From: Bryobacteraceae bacterium
Lineage (GTDB): Bacteria > Acidobacteriota > Terriglobia > Bryobacterales > Bryobacteraceae
Direction of reading: 5' to 3'
DNA length: 64,000 nucleotides
NCBI GenBank assembly: GCA_026129905.1
Contig: JAHCHE010000020.1
Coordinates: 1 to 64,000, forward strand
Part shown: in pieces, positions 55,373 to 63,540 of the stretch
How positions within the stretch are numbered: position 1 is the stretch's first letter
Layout of the letters: every line of letters starts with the position of its first letter
The notes under the pieces: generated by a model
What the model was told of the DNA's origin: nothing
The model's database searches: none
Seen by the model: the letters and a program-made list of their open reading frames with translations, nothing else
Program-made: the position numbers and the translations under genes

Positions 55373-57174
55373 TGCCGCAGCGCCTCCTTCCTCTGGCGGG
55401 TTCGAACCACCAGTTGGCTGAAGCTGTTCATCGAGACGTACTGTGCGAGAAAACGCTCCAGCACGCTGGCGAACAGGTAGGCGCCGCCGCCCACGTACTT
55501 GTCCTCGTCAAGCTCCATCTCGACCCGCAACCCGCGGACGAACGAGATCCCGTGCTCGGAAACGACCCGCGCCATGTGCCGGCGGCTGGCGACGCTGAGG
55601 ATTCCTTGGATCTGCAAGTCCAGGTGCGCCGCCGAGCTTGCCTGGTAGAGCTTCAGGATCTCCTGCAGCGCTTCTTTTCCTTCCTCCACCAGCGAGAGGT
55701 AGTTCAGCGACAGGTGCGAGATCAGCCGCCACAGGGCGGCGCCGCCCAGCGGGGGACGGTGGGTCGGCGTCGGTTTGCGCAACGCGACAATCGCGCTGAC
55801 GGCCGTCGTCCCTTCGATCAGGAAGTCGCCCTGTTCGCTGCCAAACGGCAGGCGCGACGGCAGGTCGCCGTTGGTGCACGTGCAGCGCACCGTCAGCGTG
55901 TCCATTTCCAGCGTCACCGGCTTGCCCGACAGATCGACCAGCGAGAGATGCACCTCGCCGGGACCCTCCACGCCACCCGGTTGCCTCCGGGCGGCGTGAT
56001 AGAAGGTTGCGCGGCGGGGGCCGGCGCCGGCGTGCCGGAACGAGAAGAAGGGTTGATATTCGGTGATCGAGCCGTCGGCATGGCTGGTGGACACCACCTG
56101 GTCCACCGAGAAGACCTCCAGGCCCTGCCGGTGACGAACGTCCGGCACGACCGGGTATTCGAACCGGCTGGGCTCCAGCAGCACCGGTTCGGCGACCTGC
56201 GGGAACAGGTTGACTACGGGCGCGCAGCCGAGCCGGAACGTTTTGGCCGAAACGCCCGCCTCGAGCATCTCCTGCCGCTCGGCCCGCTCGAAGGGCGAAA
56301 GAAGGAAGACGATCTCGGCCCGGTCCTCCAGGCCCGCGTAGCGCAGCGCTTCCATGTAGCGCAGGTCGAAAAAGAAGAACTTCTCGGGAAAGGCGGCGTA
56401 CTCCTGCAACAGCCTATAGCCCAGGAACGACCGGCGCGGATACGGCAGAAGTCCTTCGTTTTCCGCGAAGCCCACCGGAGACACCGCGTCCACCGGCAGC
56501 GCCAGGGGCGCCTGCTGGAATTTCGGGCGCGGATTGCGCACCACGACGTCCCGGCAGTTGTTGCACAGCAACTCGTACAGCGAGTGCACGAGGTTACTTT
56601 CGCCGTCGAGGTAGAAGCGGAATCCCTGCGGGTTCAGGCCGCTGAACGTAACACCTGGCCAGCACGCCAGTTCCACCCGCAGCGCCGCCGCCGCGTCCGG
56701 AGCGCGCAGCGGAGGGTCCAGCCGGTCCGGCGTCCGCCACTGGGCCTCCACCACGCGCAACGGCCAGATCGCCGTTTCGTAACAGGTGCGGAACTTGCAC
56801 GGCAGCCCGTCAACCGGTCGCGAATAGAGGAGCGATTCGCGCGGGATGACCAGCGGCTCCGTCAGTTTCGACACCTTCGGATCGACGCGGAATTCCGCCA
56901 CCGCCATGGAAGGGATCGGCCGCACATAGTGCGGATAGACGACGTTCAGCAGGGACTGCGTAATTTCGGGAAACTCGTCGTCGAGCTTGAGTTGAATGCG
57001 GGCGGCGAGCAGGCTGAAGGCTTCAATCAGCCGCTCGACGTGCGGATCTTCGCAGCGGTTCGGCTCCAGCAGCAGGCGCGAGGCGATCTTCGGATATCGC
57101 GACGCGAAATCGGCTCCCATCCGCCGGAGAAAGCTGAGTTCCCTCTCGTAGTAATTGAGGACCTCATCCCGCAC
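55336..57174 (-). CDS. tssF: T6SS baseplate protein TssF
   Basis: This 612-aa protein matches TssF/ImpG. VLNYYERELSFLRRMGADFA at the N-terminus, ASRLLLEPNRCEDPHVERLIEAFSLL and LLNVVYPHYVRPIPSM near residue 70 are diagnostic. The C-terminal LIFE-like region has ISHLSLNYLSLVEEGKEALQEIL. It joins TssG as a 2:1 wedge in the baseplate. The GTG start overlaps the tssE stop by 11 bp and the 3' end overlaps tssG by 37 bp. Three baseplate genes are therefore read as one tightly coupled block. Confidence 0.92.
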   Translation of the reverse strand: MRDEVLNYYERELSFLRRMGADFASRYPKIASRLLLEPNRCEDPHVERLIEAFSLLAARIQLKLDDEFPEITQSLLNVVYPHYVRPIPSMAVAEFRVDPKVSKLTEPLVIPRESLLYSRPVDGLPCKFRTCYETAIWPLRVVEAQWRTPDRLDPPLRAPDAAAALRVELACWPGVTFSGLNPQGFRFYLDGESNLVHSLYELLCNNCRDVVVRNPRPKFQQAPLALPVDAVSPVGFAENEGLLPYPRRSFLGYRLLQEYAAFPEKFFFFDLRYMEALRYAGLEDRAEIVFLLSPFERAERQEMLEAGVSAKTFRLGCAPVVNLFPQVAEPVLLEPSRFEYPVVPDVRHRQGLEVFSVDQVVSTSHADGSITEYQPFFSFRHAGAGPRRATFYHAARRQPGGVEGPGEVHLSLVDLSGKPVTLEMDTLTVRCTCTNGDLPSRLPFGSEQGDFLIEGTTAVSAIVALRKPTPTHRPPLGGAALWRLISHLSLNYLSLVEEGKEALQEILKLYQASSAAHLDLQIQGILSVASRRHMARVVSEHGISFVRGLRVEMELDEDKYVGGGAYLFASVLERFLAQYVSMNSFSQLVVRTRQRKEALRQWDPRAGNRILL

Positions 57175-57661
57175 GCTTCTCGCCCTCCACTTCGTAGGTC
57201 GCGCTGGTCAAGTGCAGGGCGGTATCGAAGAAGACGCGTTCCGGCGCCGGATCTACCCGGAGCGTGCCTTCGATCCGGAACCGCAGGATGCGCGCCGCTC
57301 CGGGCGCCGGTTGCGCAGCCACGCTGACGTTGGCCAGCCGCGGCTCGAAAATGGCGATCGCCGCTTCCATCGCTCGCGCCAGGCGGTGCTGGTCTTCGGA
57401 CGCGTCGATGGCCATGCCGGTGATGTCCGGTAGGCCGAACGCGTACACGGAGCGCGGCAGTTCCCGCGCCGACGGCGGGGGGTCGATCGGCGTGCGCCGC
57501 GCGTTCAGAAGAAATTCGAGGTCCCGCCGCAGGGAGGCCTTCAATTGGCGCAGCGACTGCGCCCGCGTCCAGGGCGGCTCGGTGGCTACCCGAGGCTCGT
57601 TGTCGGTGAGCCGGTCGAGAAGAGAAACGGTGATGCCGGGTTCGAAGATGTCCTTCGCCAT
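57164..57661 (-). CDS. tssE: T6SS baseplate gp25-like protein TssE
   Basis: This 165-aa protein is of the gp25-like lysozyme-fold family. SLLDRLTDNEPRV near residue 14, SLRRDLEFLLNARR near 43 and YAFGLPDIT (the S-x-x-x-Y-G-hP-D motif) near 72 are the TssE markers. C-terminal FEPRLANVSVAAQP starts the last beta strands. It nucleates sheath polymerisation on the baseplate. Its ATG is 3 bp after the tssA stop, and its stop overlaps tssF. Confidence 0.9.
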   Translation of the reverse strand: MAKDIFEPGITVSLLDRLTDNEPRVATEPPWTRAQSLRQLKASLRRDLEFLLNARRTPIDPPPSARELPRSVYAFGLPDITGMAIDASEDQHRLARAMEAAIAIFEPRLANVSVAAQPAPGAARILRFRIEGTLRVDPAPERVFFDTALHLTSATYEVEGEKRAG

Positions 57662-57664
57662 CTC

Positions 57665-59536
57665 TTACCTCGCCAGCGAGAGAGCGCGCGCCGGGTCCAG
57701 CAGGCAGATTTGCGAGTACAGCCTCCTTCTTCGCTCGGTATCGCCGCCGGGCTGATCCAGGCACTGGACCAGCATGGCCAGCGCCTGGGCGATCAGCTCC
57801 GGCGTCTCCCATTGTTCGAGCTGGCGGCGCTCGATCTCTTCGCTGATCTGTTCCAGGATCGGCGCGGCGATGGCGTCGTTACGGGTGGCCAGGCAGATCT
57901 GAGCCAGTTGCACCTTGCGGAGGAAGCGGCCGCGTCCGGAGCTCTCCTGAGCCGCCTCGCGCGAAATGATGGTTAATGCCTCCTCCGTCCGGCCCTCGCG
58001 CGCGGCTTCCATCGCCAGGTCGAAGGCATCCTTCAGCGCCGTCTCGCCGTCCCCATTGGCGGCCGGCGCCGGCTCCGCCGGGACGAAAACAGGCAAGGCG
58101 CGGGAGCGTCCGCCTCCCGCCAGCCGCTCGGCCCGTAGCCACTCTTTCGTCTCCGAGCTGGCCGCCGGCGTGTCGTCGTTCAGCGTCCAGTCCGGCAGCC
58201 TCGGATAGTCTTCCAGCAGCGTCCGCAACGCCGATTTCAGCGCGCGCGCTACCGCCTCGCGCCCGGTGGCTTCCGCCGCCTTGACCGCACATCGCTGCAC
58301 GTCCAGCCACGCCCGCCCGCAAGGCAGGGCCATGGCGTTTTCGGTCAGGTTCAGCAATTCGTCCCAGTCGTTGGAGTACCAGAAGCGTTTCATGTCGATT
58401 CGCATCTGGGTAGGCGGCGCCTCAAGCGTCATGAAGTCCGGATCCTCGCCGGCCGCGTAGAGTTCACCCCACCGGGCGCCTCGCAGCATCAGGTACGGGA
58501 CGGGACTGTGGGAGTTGGCGCGGCGAAGCAGCGCGGCGATCTCGGCCACCCGCCGGATCGGCTCTTCCGGGTCCAGCGCCGGGGCGGCCGCGGCCGGCTC
58601 GGACCAGGCCGGCTGCTCCCAGGAATCGGCCGGTTGTCCCCAGGAGTCGGGTTGCGAGGCCGCCATGGAGGGAGCGGAAACGATCGGCTCGCCCCAATCG
58701 TCGACGGCCATGGCCGGCGGAGGGGGAGCGCTCACGGCGGCAGGCGCCGGCGCCGTGCGTAGACTTTCCGACTGCCGCCGCTTCACCAGGATCACGCGGA
58801 CGGTCTGCTCCATTTCCTCCAGTAGCCCGCGCAGGTGTCCCAAGCCGGGCGAGGCCTCGGCGAACTTCTCGTCCGCCAACGCGGACAGGGCGTCGAGGCG
58901 AGCCATAGCCGCGGCGATCTCCTGTTGCCGGCCCTCGTAAAAGGTTAGCGGGGTTTCGGCGCAGGCTTTCTCGAACACGTCCATGGTCGGCCGCTCGCGG
59001 TCGATCGCGTCCTGCCGCAGCGCGCGCTTCGTCTCGTCGCGGGCGGCTTCCTCTTCCGAAGGAATGCTTTTCGCGAAGTGGTAGTCGAACCAACTGTACC
59101 CGCCGGCGGTCAGCGGATTCGACCGGATCACGCGGTCCAGTTGGGTCGCCACCCACAGCAGCGGCGTGGCACGTAGTTCCAGGTCGCCGTCCTCATCGAT
59201 GGCGGGGTAGACCGTGTCCCAGAACTCGGCCAGCAGCCGCGACATCAGTTCGAGCCCCTGCTCCAGGCCGCTGTAGCCATCCTGATGGGTGATCGCCTCG
59301 GTCAGCCACGCCGCCACCTGGAGGTCCTTGCCTTGCTTCTTAAGGGCATCGGTGGCCAGCCGGATCACCAGCGGGTAGTCCGCTTTCTTGATTTCCGTTT
59401 TCCAGACGCCCTGATCGAGCTCGTCTTCGACCCGGCGGGCCTCTTTGATCTGGGCGGAGACCGGCGCGTACCGCAGGTCCTTGCCGCTCGGGTTCTCCTC
59501 GGAGATGGGTTGGAGCAGCTCGTCGAGATCGATCAT
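57665..59536 (-). CDS. tssA: T6SS cap/assembly protein TssA
   Basis: This 623-aa protein carries the ImpA_N domain at about residues 1-210: LLQPISEENPSGKDLRY, DYPLVIRLATDALKKQGKDL and EFWDTVYPAIDEDGDLELRA. A Pro/Ala/Trp-rich middle (APSMAASQPDSWGQPADSWEQP, partly repetitive) follows near 290-320. The C-terminal helical domain has NSHSPVPYLMLRGARWGELY near 350 and TPELIAQALAMLVQCL. TssA primes sheath-tube assembly at the baseplate or distal end. Its ATG overlaps the tagJ stop (ATGA) and tssE follows closely. Confidence 0.88.
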   Translation of the reverse strand: MIDLDELLQPISEENPSGKDLRYAPVSAQIKEARRVEDELDQGVWKTEIKKADYPLVIRLATDALKKQGKDLQVAAWLTEAITHQDGYSGLEQGLELMSRLLAEFWDTVYPAIDEDGDLELRATPLLWVATQLDRVIRSNPLTAGGYSWFDYHFAKSIPSEEEAARDETKRALRQDAIDRERPTMDVFEKACAETPLTFYEGRQQEIAAAMARLDALSALADEKFAEASPGLGHLRGLLEEMEQTVRVILVKRRQSESLRTAPAPAAVSAPPPPAMAVDDWGEPIVSAPSMAASQPDSWGQPADSWEQPAWSEPAAAAPALDPEEPIRRVAEIAALLRRANSHSPVPYLMLRGARWGELYAAGEDPDFMTLEAPPTQMRIDMKRFWYSNDWDELLNLTENAMALPCGRAWLDVQRCAVKAAEATGREAVARALKSALRTLLEDYPRLPDWTLNDDTPAASSETKEWLRAERLAGGGRSRALPVFVPAEPAPAANGDGETALKDAFDLAMEAAREGRTEEALTIISREAAQESSGRGRFLRKVQLAQICLATRNDAIAAPILEQISEEIERRQLEQWETPELIAQALAMLVQCLDQPGGDTERRRRLYSQICLLDPARALSLAR

Positions 59537-60240
59537 GGCGTCTCGCCGAGCGTACGGATTTCAAGCCGGCGCACCTCGAGGAGCGGGATCAGCTCCTCGT
59601 CCGTCAGCAGCATTTTTTGCCCGTAAGGAACCTCGTGACCGTCGCCATCCTCTTCCCAGACCGTGACGCGGCCAAGGCGGACCGCGTCGTCGCTGTGCCG
59701 CCACGAGAACGGCGACAGCGCCGGCAGCAGCACTTCCCCGAGGTCGCGATCTCCGAAGGAGGGGCCCGTTTGAACCACGGCCGGGGCCCACAACAGGTCG
59801 CGCAGCCGGCGCGGCGGTTCCATTTCGATGGACGAGATGTGCTCCAGCGGGACCCAGAGGTATTCGTGGCCGGCGATGACTTCGAGCCGGCGGCCGATCC
59901 GCGGATCCGCGTCCTCCAGCGATTGGAACGGTACGCCATTGAGGGTTCCACTCACCGGCGGGCCTTCGGCGGGTGGTCTCTTCTCCTGGATTACCGACTG
60001 GCGGGTTCGCTCGGCGTTGATCGCGCCGACGTACCGCATGGCGCCGAGCCGGCGGTCCGGGCTATCGGTCAACAGCGCTTCCAGGTGCTTCAGCGCCCGG
60101 TCGTACTCGCCGGCGAAACAGAGCAATTCGAAAAGGAACGTTCGCCGCTGCGAGTCCTCGGGGTGGGATCGAATTTCCTCTCCGACCGCCCGAATCGCTT
60201 CGTTCAGCTTTCCGTCACGTAAGAGTTCCTTCGATCCCAC
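59533..60240 (-). CDS. tagJ: T6SS accessory protein ImpE/TagJ
   Basis: This 235-aa protein is of the ImpE/TagJ family. The N-terminal TPR-like helices are LLRDGKLNEAIRAVGEEIRS and FLFELLCFAGEYDRALKHLE. A beta-rich C-terminal domain has GHEYLWVPLEHISSIEMEPP near residue 115 and RRLRDLLWAPAVV. In other T6SSs TagJ binds TssB and helps ClpV recruitment. I chose GTG at 60240 because GGAGG lies 7 nt upstream; codons before it belong to an intergenic repeat. The hairpin/heptamer element separates it from hcp. Confidence 0.85.
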   Translation of the reverse strand: MGSKELLRDGKLNEAIRAVGEEIRSHPEDSQRRTFLFELLCFAGEYDRALKHLEALLTDSPDRRLGAMRYVGAINAERTRQSVIQEKRPPAEGPPVSGTLNGVPFQSLEDADPRIGRRLEVIAGHEYLWVPLEHISSIEMEPPRRLRDLLWAPAVVQTGPSFGDRDLGEVLLPALSPFSWRHSDDAVRLGRVTVWEEDGDGHEVPYGQKMLLTDEELIPLLEVRRLEIRTLGETP

Positions 60241-60280
60241 GGGGACGCCTCCGCCAACTGGTTGTATGCCTTGCGCTGCC

Positions 60281-60333
60281 CAGCCATCAGCTTCCGGGGC
60301 TGACCGCCGAAAGCTGATGGCTGAAAGCTTTAC
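60281..60333. repeat. Heptamer (GCTGAnn) repeat and long hairpin between hcp and tagJ
   Basis: A 17-nt arm at 60281-60297 is complementary, with one mismatch, to 60307-60323 across a 9-nt loop. The right side is also a period-7 array: GCTGACC, GCCGAAA, GCTGATG, GCTGAAA, then GCTTTAC reaching into the hcp stop codon (60299-60333). No U-tract follows in either direction. It sits after the highly expressed type of gene (hcp), so it may stabilise or attenuate the operon mRNA. Confidence 0.7.
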
Positions 60334-60818
60334 TGCGCCACGCCGGTCTTGACGTTGTAGCCGGCCATGATCTGGCCCGACGGCGCGCCGTCCTTCTGGA
60401 CGTAGAACGTGTTCTTGTGCTCGACGAAGTTGAACGAGATGCTCTCGCTGGGCAGACCCGAATCGCCCGCCGATCCCGAGGTCTGGTAGGACGAGATGAT
60501 CAGTCCCTTGAAGTCGATCCGGAAATAGTCCTCGAGTTGGCCGCTCTTGGCGCCGCTGCGGCGCACCAGGAGGATGGCGTTGTCGATGAACTGGCCGGCG
60601 GCGCACAACTCGAACAGTTTTACGCTCGATTTGTCAAAGTGCTTGGTGAAGGTGAAGTCGTCCATGGTCACGCGGCCCGCGGCCGAGCCGGTGCCATAGG
60701 AACTGGTGCCGGATTGCGCCTGGCCGAAGCTCCAGCCGTCGATTTCAATCCATTCCGGGTACTTCGCGTCCTTGGCCTCGCCCTTCACCCCTGGAATCTG
60801 CAACAGTGCGCTAAGCAT
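60330..60818 (-). CDS. hcp: Hcp tube protein, copy 1
   Basis: This 162-aa Hcp-family protein forms the inner tube ring. EWIEIDGWSFGQAQSG near residue 22, GRVTMDDFTFTKHFDKSS near 48 and the C-terminal SISFNFVEHKNTFYVQ are the family pattern. GLIISSYQTSGSAGDSG is the long loop segment shared with the other copy. GAGGAGG precedes the ATG. It ends in a hairpin/heptamer element. It lies 29 bp downstream of the second hcp copy and differs from it at many positions, so this is an old duplication rather than a recent one. Confidence 0.9.
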   Translation of the reverse strand: MLSALLQIPGVKGEAKDAKYPEWIEIDGWSFGQAQSGTSSYGTGSAAGRVTMDDFTFTKHFDKSSVKLFELCAAGQFIDNAILLVRRSGAKSGQLEDYFRIDFKGLIISSYQTSGSAGDSGLPSESISFNFVEHKNTFYVQKDGAPSGQIMAGYNVKTGVAQ

Positions 60819-60847
60819 GGCGTTTCCTCCTCATCCGATGCACGGTC

Positions 60848-61339
60848 CTACGATACGACCCGGTTCTCCTTGACGTTGTAACCCCAGCCGAACGACCCTT
60901 GCGCGACGCCGTTGACGATCTGCTTGTACATGATCTTGACCTGTTCGAAGTTGAACGCGATCGATTCCCTCAGATCCTCGCCGCTGCCGGAGATCTGGTA
61001 CGACGAAATGATCATGTTGTCGAAGAAGATCTTCAGGTAGTCCACTGGCGCTCCGCCGCCCTCGCCGGTGCGGCGGGCGGTGAACACGGCCTTCTTGATG
61101 TAGGTGCCGGTCGAGCAGTGTTTCTGCAACTGCGGCCCGCTTTGGTCCAACCGCTTCGAGAAGCGGAAATCCTGCATGGTCACTCTGCCGGCGCCGCTGC
61201 CCGAGCCGTATGCCGCGGTGCCTGTCTGCGTCTCTCCCCAGGACCAGTCGTCCATTTCGATCTGGTTCTGGTGCCCCTGCTGCTGGCTTTCGCCGGGAAT
61301 CACAGGGTTCTGTATGTCGAGAAAGTAATCGGTTTGCAT
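60848..61339 (-). CDS. hcp: Hcp tube protein, copy 2
   Basis: This 163-aa Hcp-family protein reads YFLDIQNPVIPGESQQQGHQ, IEMDDWSWGETQTG near residue 28, GRVTMQDFRFSKRLDQSG near 50 and AFNFEQVKIMYKQ near 128. Compared with copy 1 the N-terminus is longer and better matched to the classical Hcp start (DYFLDI), and the loop NMIISSYQISGSGEDL is shorter. GGAGG lies 9 nt before the ATG. It follows tssC by 51 bp. The two copies could form mixed rings or serve different effectors. Confidence 0.9.
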   Translation of the reverse strand: MQTDYFLDIQNPVIPGESQQQGHQNQIEMDDWSWGETQTGTAAYGSGSGAGRVTMQDFRFSKRLDQSGPQLQKHCSTGTYIKKAVFTARRTGEGGGAPVDYLKIFFDNMIISSYQISGSGEDLRESIAFNFEQVKIMYKQIVNGVAQGSFGWGYNVKENRVVS

Positions 61340-61390
61340 TCCCTATTTCCTCCCAATACAATTCCGATCGGCTGCGGCCCTCCAAGCCGC

Positions 61391-62893
61391 CTATTGCCGC
61401 GCCGACGCCGGCAGTTCCGCCACCAGCCGCAACGACACCGACAGCTCATCCAGTTGGAAGTGCGGTCGCAGGAAAGCAACGGCGCGGAACACGCCCGGCT
61501 TGCCGGCCACCTCCTGCACGTCCACGCGCGCTTCCCGCAGCGGGAACTGCGCCTTGACGGCGGGCGACGCCGTGTCGTCCGGCGTGACGTAGTTCATAAT
61601 CCACCGGTTCAGAAAGACCTCGCAGTCCTTGCGGGACTGGAAGCTTCCGATCTTGTCGCGCATCATCGATTTCAAGTAGTGCGCAAAGCGCGAGACGGCG
61701 AGAATATACGGCAATTGCGCCGAGAGCCGGGCGTTGGCGTTGGCCTGCTCCGTGTCGTAGGACTTGGGCTTCTGGGCCGTCTGCACGCTGAAGAACGCCG
61801 CGTAGTCGGTACCTTTGCAGTGCACCAGGGGCGCGAAGCCGAGGTCCGCCAGTTCCTTTTCGCGCCGGTCCGTGATGATCGTCTCGGTGGGGCACTTCAG
61901 CGCCACGTCGCCTTCCTCGGTGCGGAAGATGTGGCACGGCAGCGAATCCACCAGGCCGCCGCCCTCGACGCCGCGAATGGCGGCGCACCAGCCGTAGCGG
62001 GCGAAGGCGTTGGTGATCCTTGCCCCGAGCGCATAGGCCGCGTTGCCCCACAGATACTTGCCGTGGTCGGCGCCGGAAACCTTCTCTTCGTAATTGAAGC
62101 CGTCGATGGGCTTGGTCTCCCTGCCGTAGGGCACGCGCATCAGCACGCGTGGCATCGTCAGGCAGACATAGCGCGAGTCTTCCGACTGGCGGAAGCCCTT
62201 CCAGCGGGCGTACTCAGTGGTGTCGAACACCTTGGCCAGATCGCGCGGCACGTCCAGGTTCGTAAAGGTCTCCAGGTTCAGCATTTCGGGCGCAGCCGCC
62301 GTCATGAAGGGCGCGTGCGCCGCCGCCGCCACCTGCGAAACCCGCTCGAGCAGTTCGACGTCTTCCGGCCCCCGGCTGAACTCGTAATCGCCCACCAGGC
62401 AGGCGAACGGCTCGCCGCCGAACACCCCGAACTCCTGCTCGTAGATCTTCTTAAAAGTCTGGCTCTGGTCGAACTCGGGCACGCGCTGGAGATCGCGCAG
62501 CAGTTCTTTTTTCGAGATATTGAGCAGCTTGATCTTCAGATTGACGCCGGTCTCCGATTGCTCGATCATGTACCGGATCCCGCGCCAGGTGGCCTCCAAC
62601 TGCTGGAACTTGGGGTGGTGCAGGATCTCGTTCAACTGGAGCGACAATAGGTGATCGATCTGCGCGATGCGGGTGTTGATCATCGCCTCGATATCCGGCG
62701 TGACGGTCATCTGTCCCTCGATCACCTGGTTGATGAACTCGGAGACCAGATTCTTGCCGCGCTCCCGCGCTCCGGTGTCCTTGCCGAACCGGCCTTCGCT
62801 GACGATCTGATCGATCAGCGTCGCGCCGGCTTCCTGCGTCGTTGCGGCGGCCGCGGCCGCCGCGGGTTGCGCCGCTGGGCGTTCCTTTGCCAT
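61391..62893 (-). CDS. tssC: T6SS contractile sheath large subunit TssC
   Basis: This 500-aa protein matches TssC/VipB. The N-terminal linker segment ends in LIDQIVSEGRFG; LEATWRGIRYMIEQSETGVN lies near 95, then FGGEPFACLVGDYEFSRGP. VCLTMPRVLMRVPYGRET near 245 and KYLWGNAAYALGARITNAF near 275 follow. The C-terminal LSAQLPYILAVSRFAHYLKSMMRDKIGSF and LNRWIMNYVTPDD complete the full-length subunit. With TssB it forms the sheath around the Hcp tube. Its ATG is 2 bp after the tssB stop. An Ala-rich stretch follows its first residues. Confidence 0.95.
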   Translation of the reverse strand: MAKERPAAQPAAAAAAATTQEAGATLIDQIVSEGRFGKDTGARERGKNLVSEFINQVIEGQMTVTPDIEAMINTRIAQIDHLLSLQLNEILHHPKFQQLEATWRGIRYMIEQSETGVNLKIKLLNISKKELLRDLQRVPEFDQSQTFKKIYEQEFGVFGGEPFACLVGDYEFSRGPEDVELLERVSQVAAAAHAPFMTAAAPEMLNLETFTNLDVPRDLAKVFDTTEYARWKGFRQSEDSRYVCLTMPRVLMRVPYGRETKPIDGFNYEEKVSGADHGKYLWGNAAYALGARITNAFARYGWCAAIRGVEGGGLVDSLPCHIFRTEEGDVALKCPTETIITDRREKELADLGFAPLVHCKGTDYAAFFSVQTAQKPKSYDTEQANANARLSAQLPYILAVSRFAHYLKSMMRDKIGSFQSRKDCEVFLNRWIMNYVTPDDTASPAVKAQFPLREARVDVQEVAGKPGVFRAVAFLRPHFQLDELSVSLRLVAELPASARQ

Positions 62894-62895
62894 CG

Positions 62896-63420
62896 TTATT
62901 CACCTCCCGCCGTTTTCCGGCGCGTCAGTTCGTCTTTCACCAGCGCCATCTTCTCCGTGTTCGACAGCACGTCGTGCAGCAGGCGCTCGAGCTTCTCGTT
63001 GCCTTGCAGGCTGCCCTGGAGATCCGACAGCTTCGTCCGCAGGTCGAGCAGGTCGTTCAGAGGCTTCACCTGGCGCGCGACGCGCTCCGGCTCAAAGTCG
63101 TCCATGCCCTTGAAGTTCAGTTCGACGCGGAGATTGCCGGCGTTAACGTCCTCCGACAGTTTGTTCTCCACCGAGAACGCCACGCGCGGCCGCATGCTCT
63201 CCAGCACCCGGTCGAAGTTGTCGGGGGTGATCTCGACGAACCGCCGCTCCTGGATGCGCGGCAGCGGCTCGGCCGGCATGCCGGTCAGGTCCGCCATCAC
63301 GCCCATGACGAACGGGATTTCTTTTAACTCGATGGCATCCCCGATCTCGACGTCGTACGTGACGTGGACTCTGGGAGGCCGGACACGCTCCAGTTTCTTA
63401 TGAACGCTTTCTCTGGCCAT
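62896..63420 (-). CDS. tssB: T6SS contractile sheath small subunit TssB
   Basis: This 174-aa protein matches TssB/VipA. RESVHKKLERVRPPRVHVTYDV starts it. LPFVMGVMADLTG-type text (EIPFVMGVMADLTGMPAEPL) lies near residue 38. RRFVEITPDNFDRVLESM near 63 and VELNFKGMDDFEPERVARQV near 105 follow, with a C-terminal helix of Leu/Lys residues that contacts TssC. The ATG preceded by GGAGAGAA is used; 15 upstream codons are not conserved. It is 120 bp downstream of the truncated TssC-like gene and coupled to tssC. Confidence 0.94.
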   Translation of the reverse strand: MARESVHKKLERVRPPRVHVTYDVEIGDAIELKEIPFVMGVMADLTGMPAEPLPRIQERRFVEITPDNFDRVLESMRPRVAFSVENKLSEDVNAGNLRVELNFKGMDDFEPERVARQVKPLNDLLDLRTKLSDLQGSLQGNEKLERLLHDVLSNTEKMALVKDELTRRKTAGGE

Positions 63421-63540
63421 TCGTTCTCTCCGTTGTTTTGGGACTTTGGCGCCCAGGTCGCACACACCTGCCGGCCGGGGCCGGTCGGGCGCGTTGGACT
63501 AGCATCTGCAATCCAACGCGCATTCGCATCGCGAATTCCA

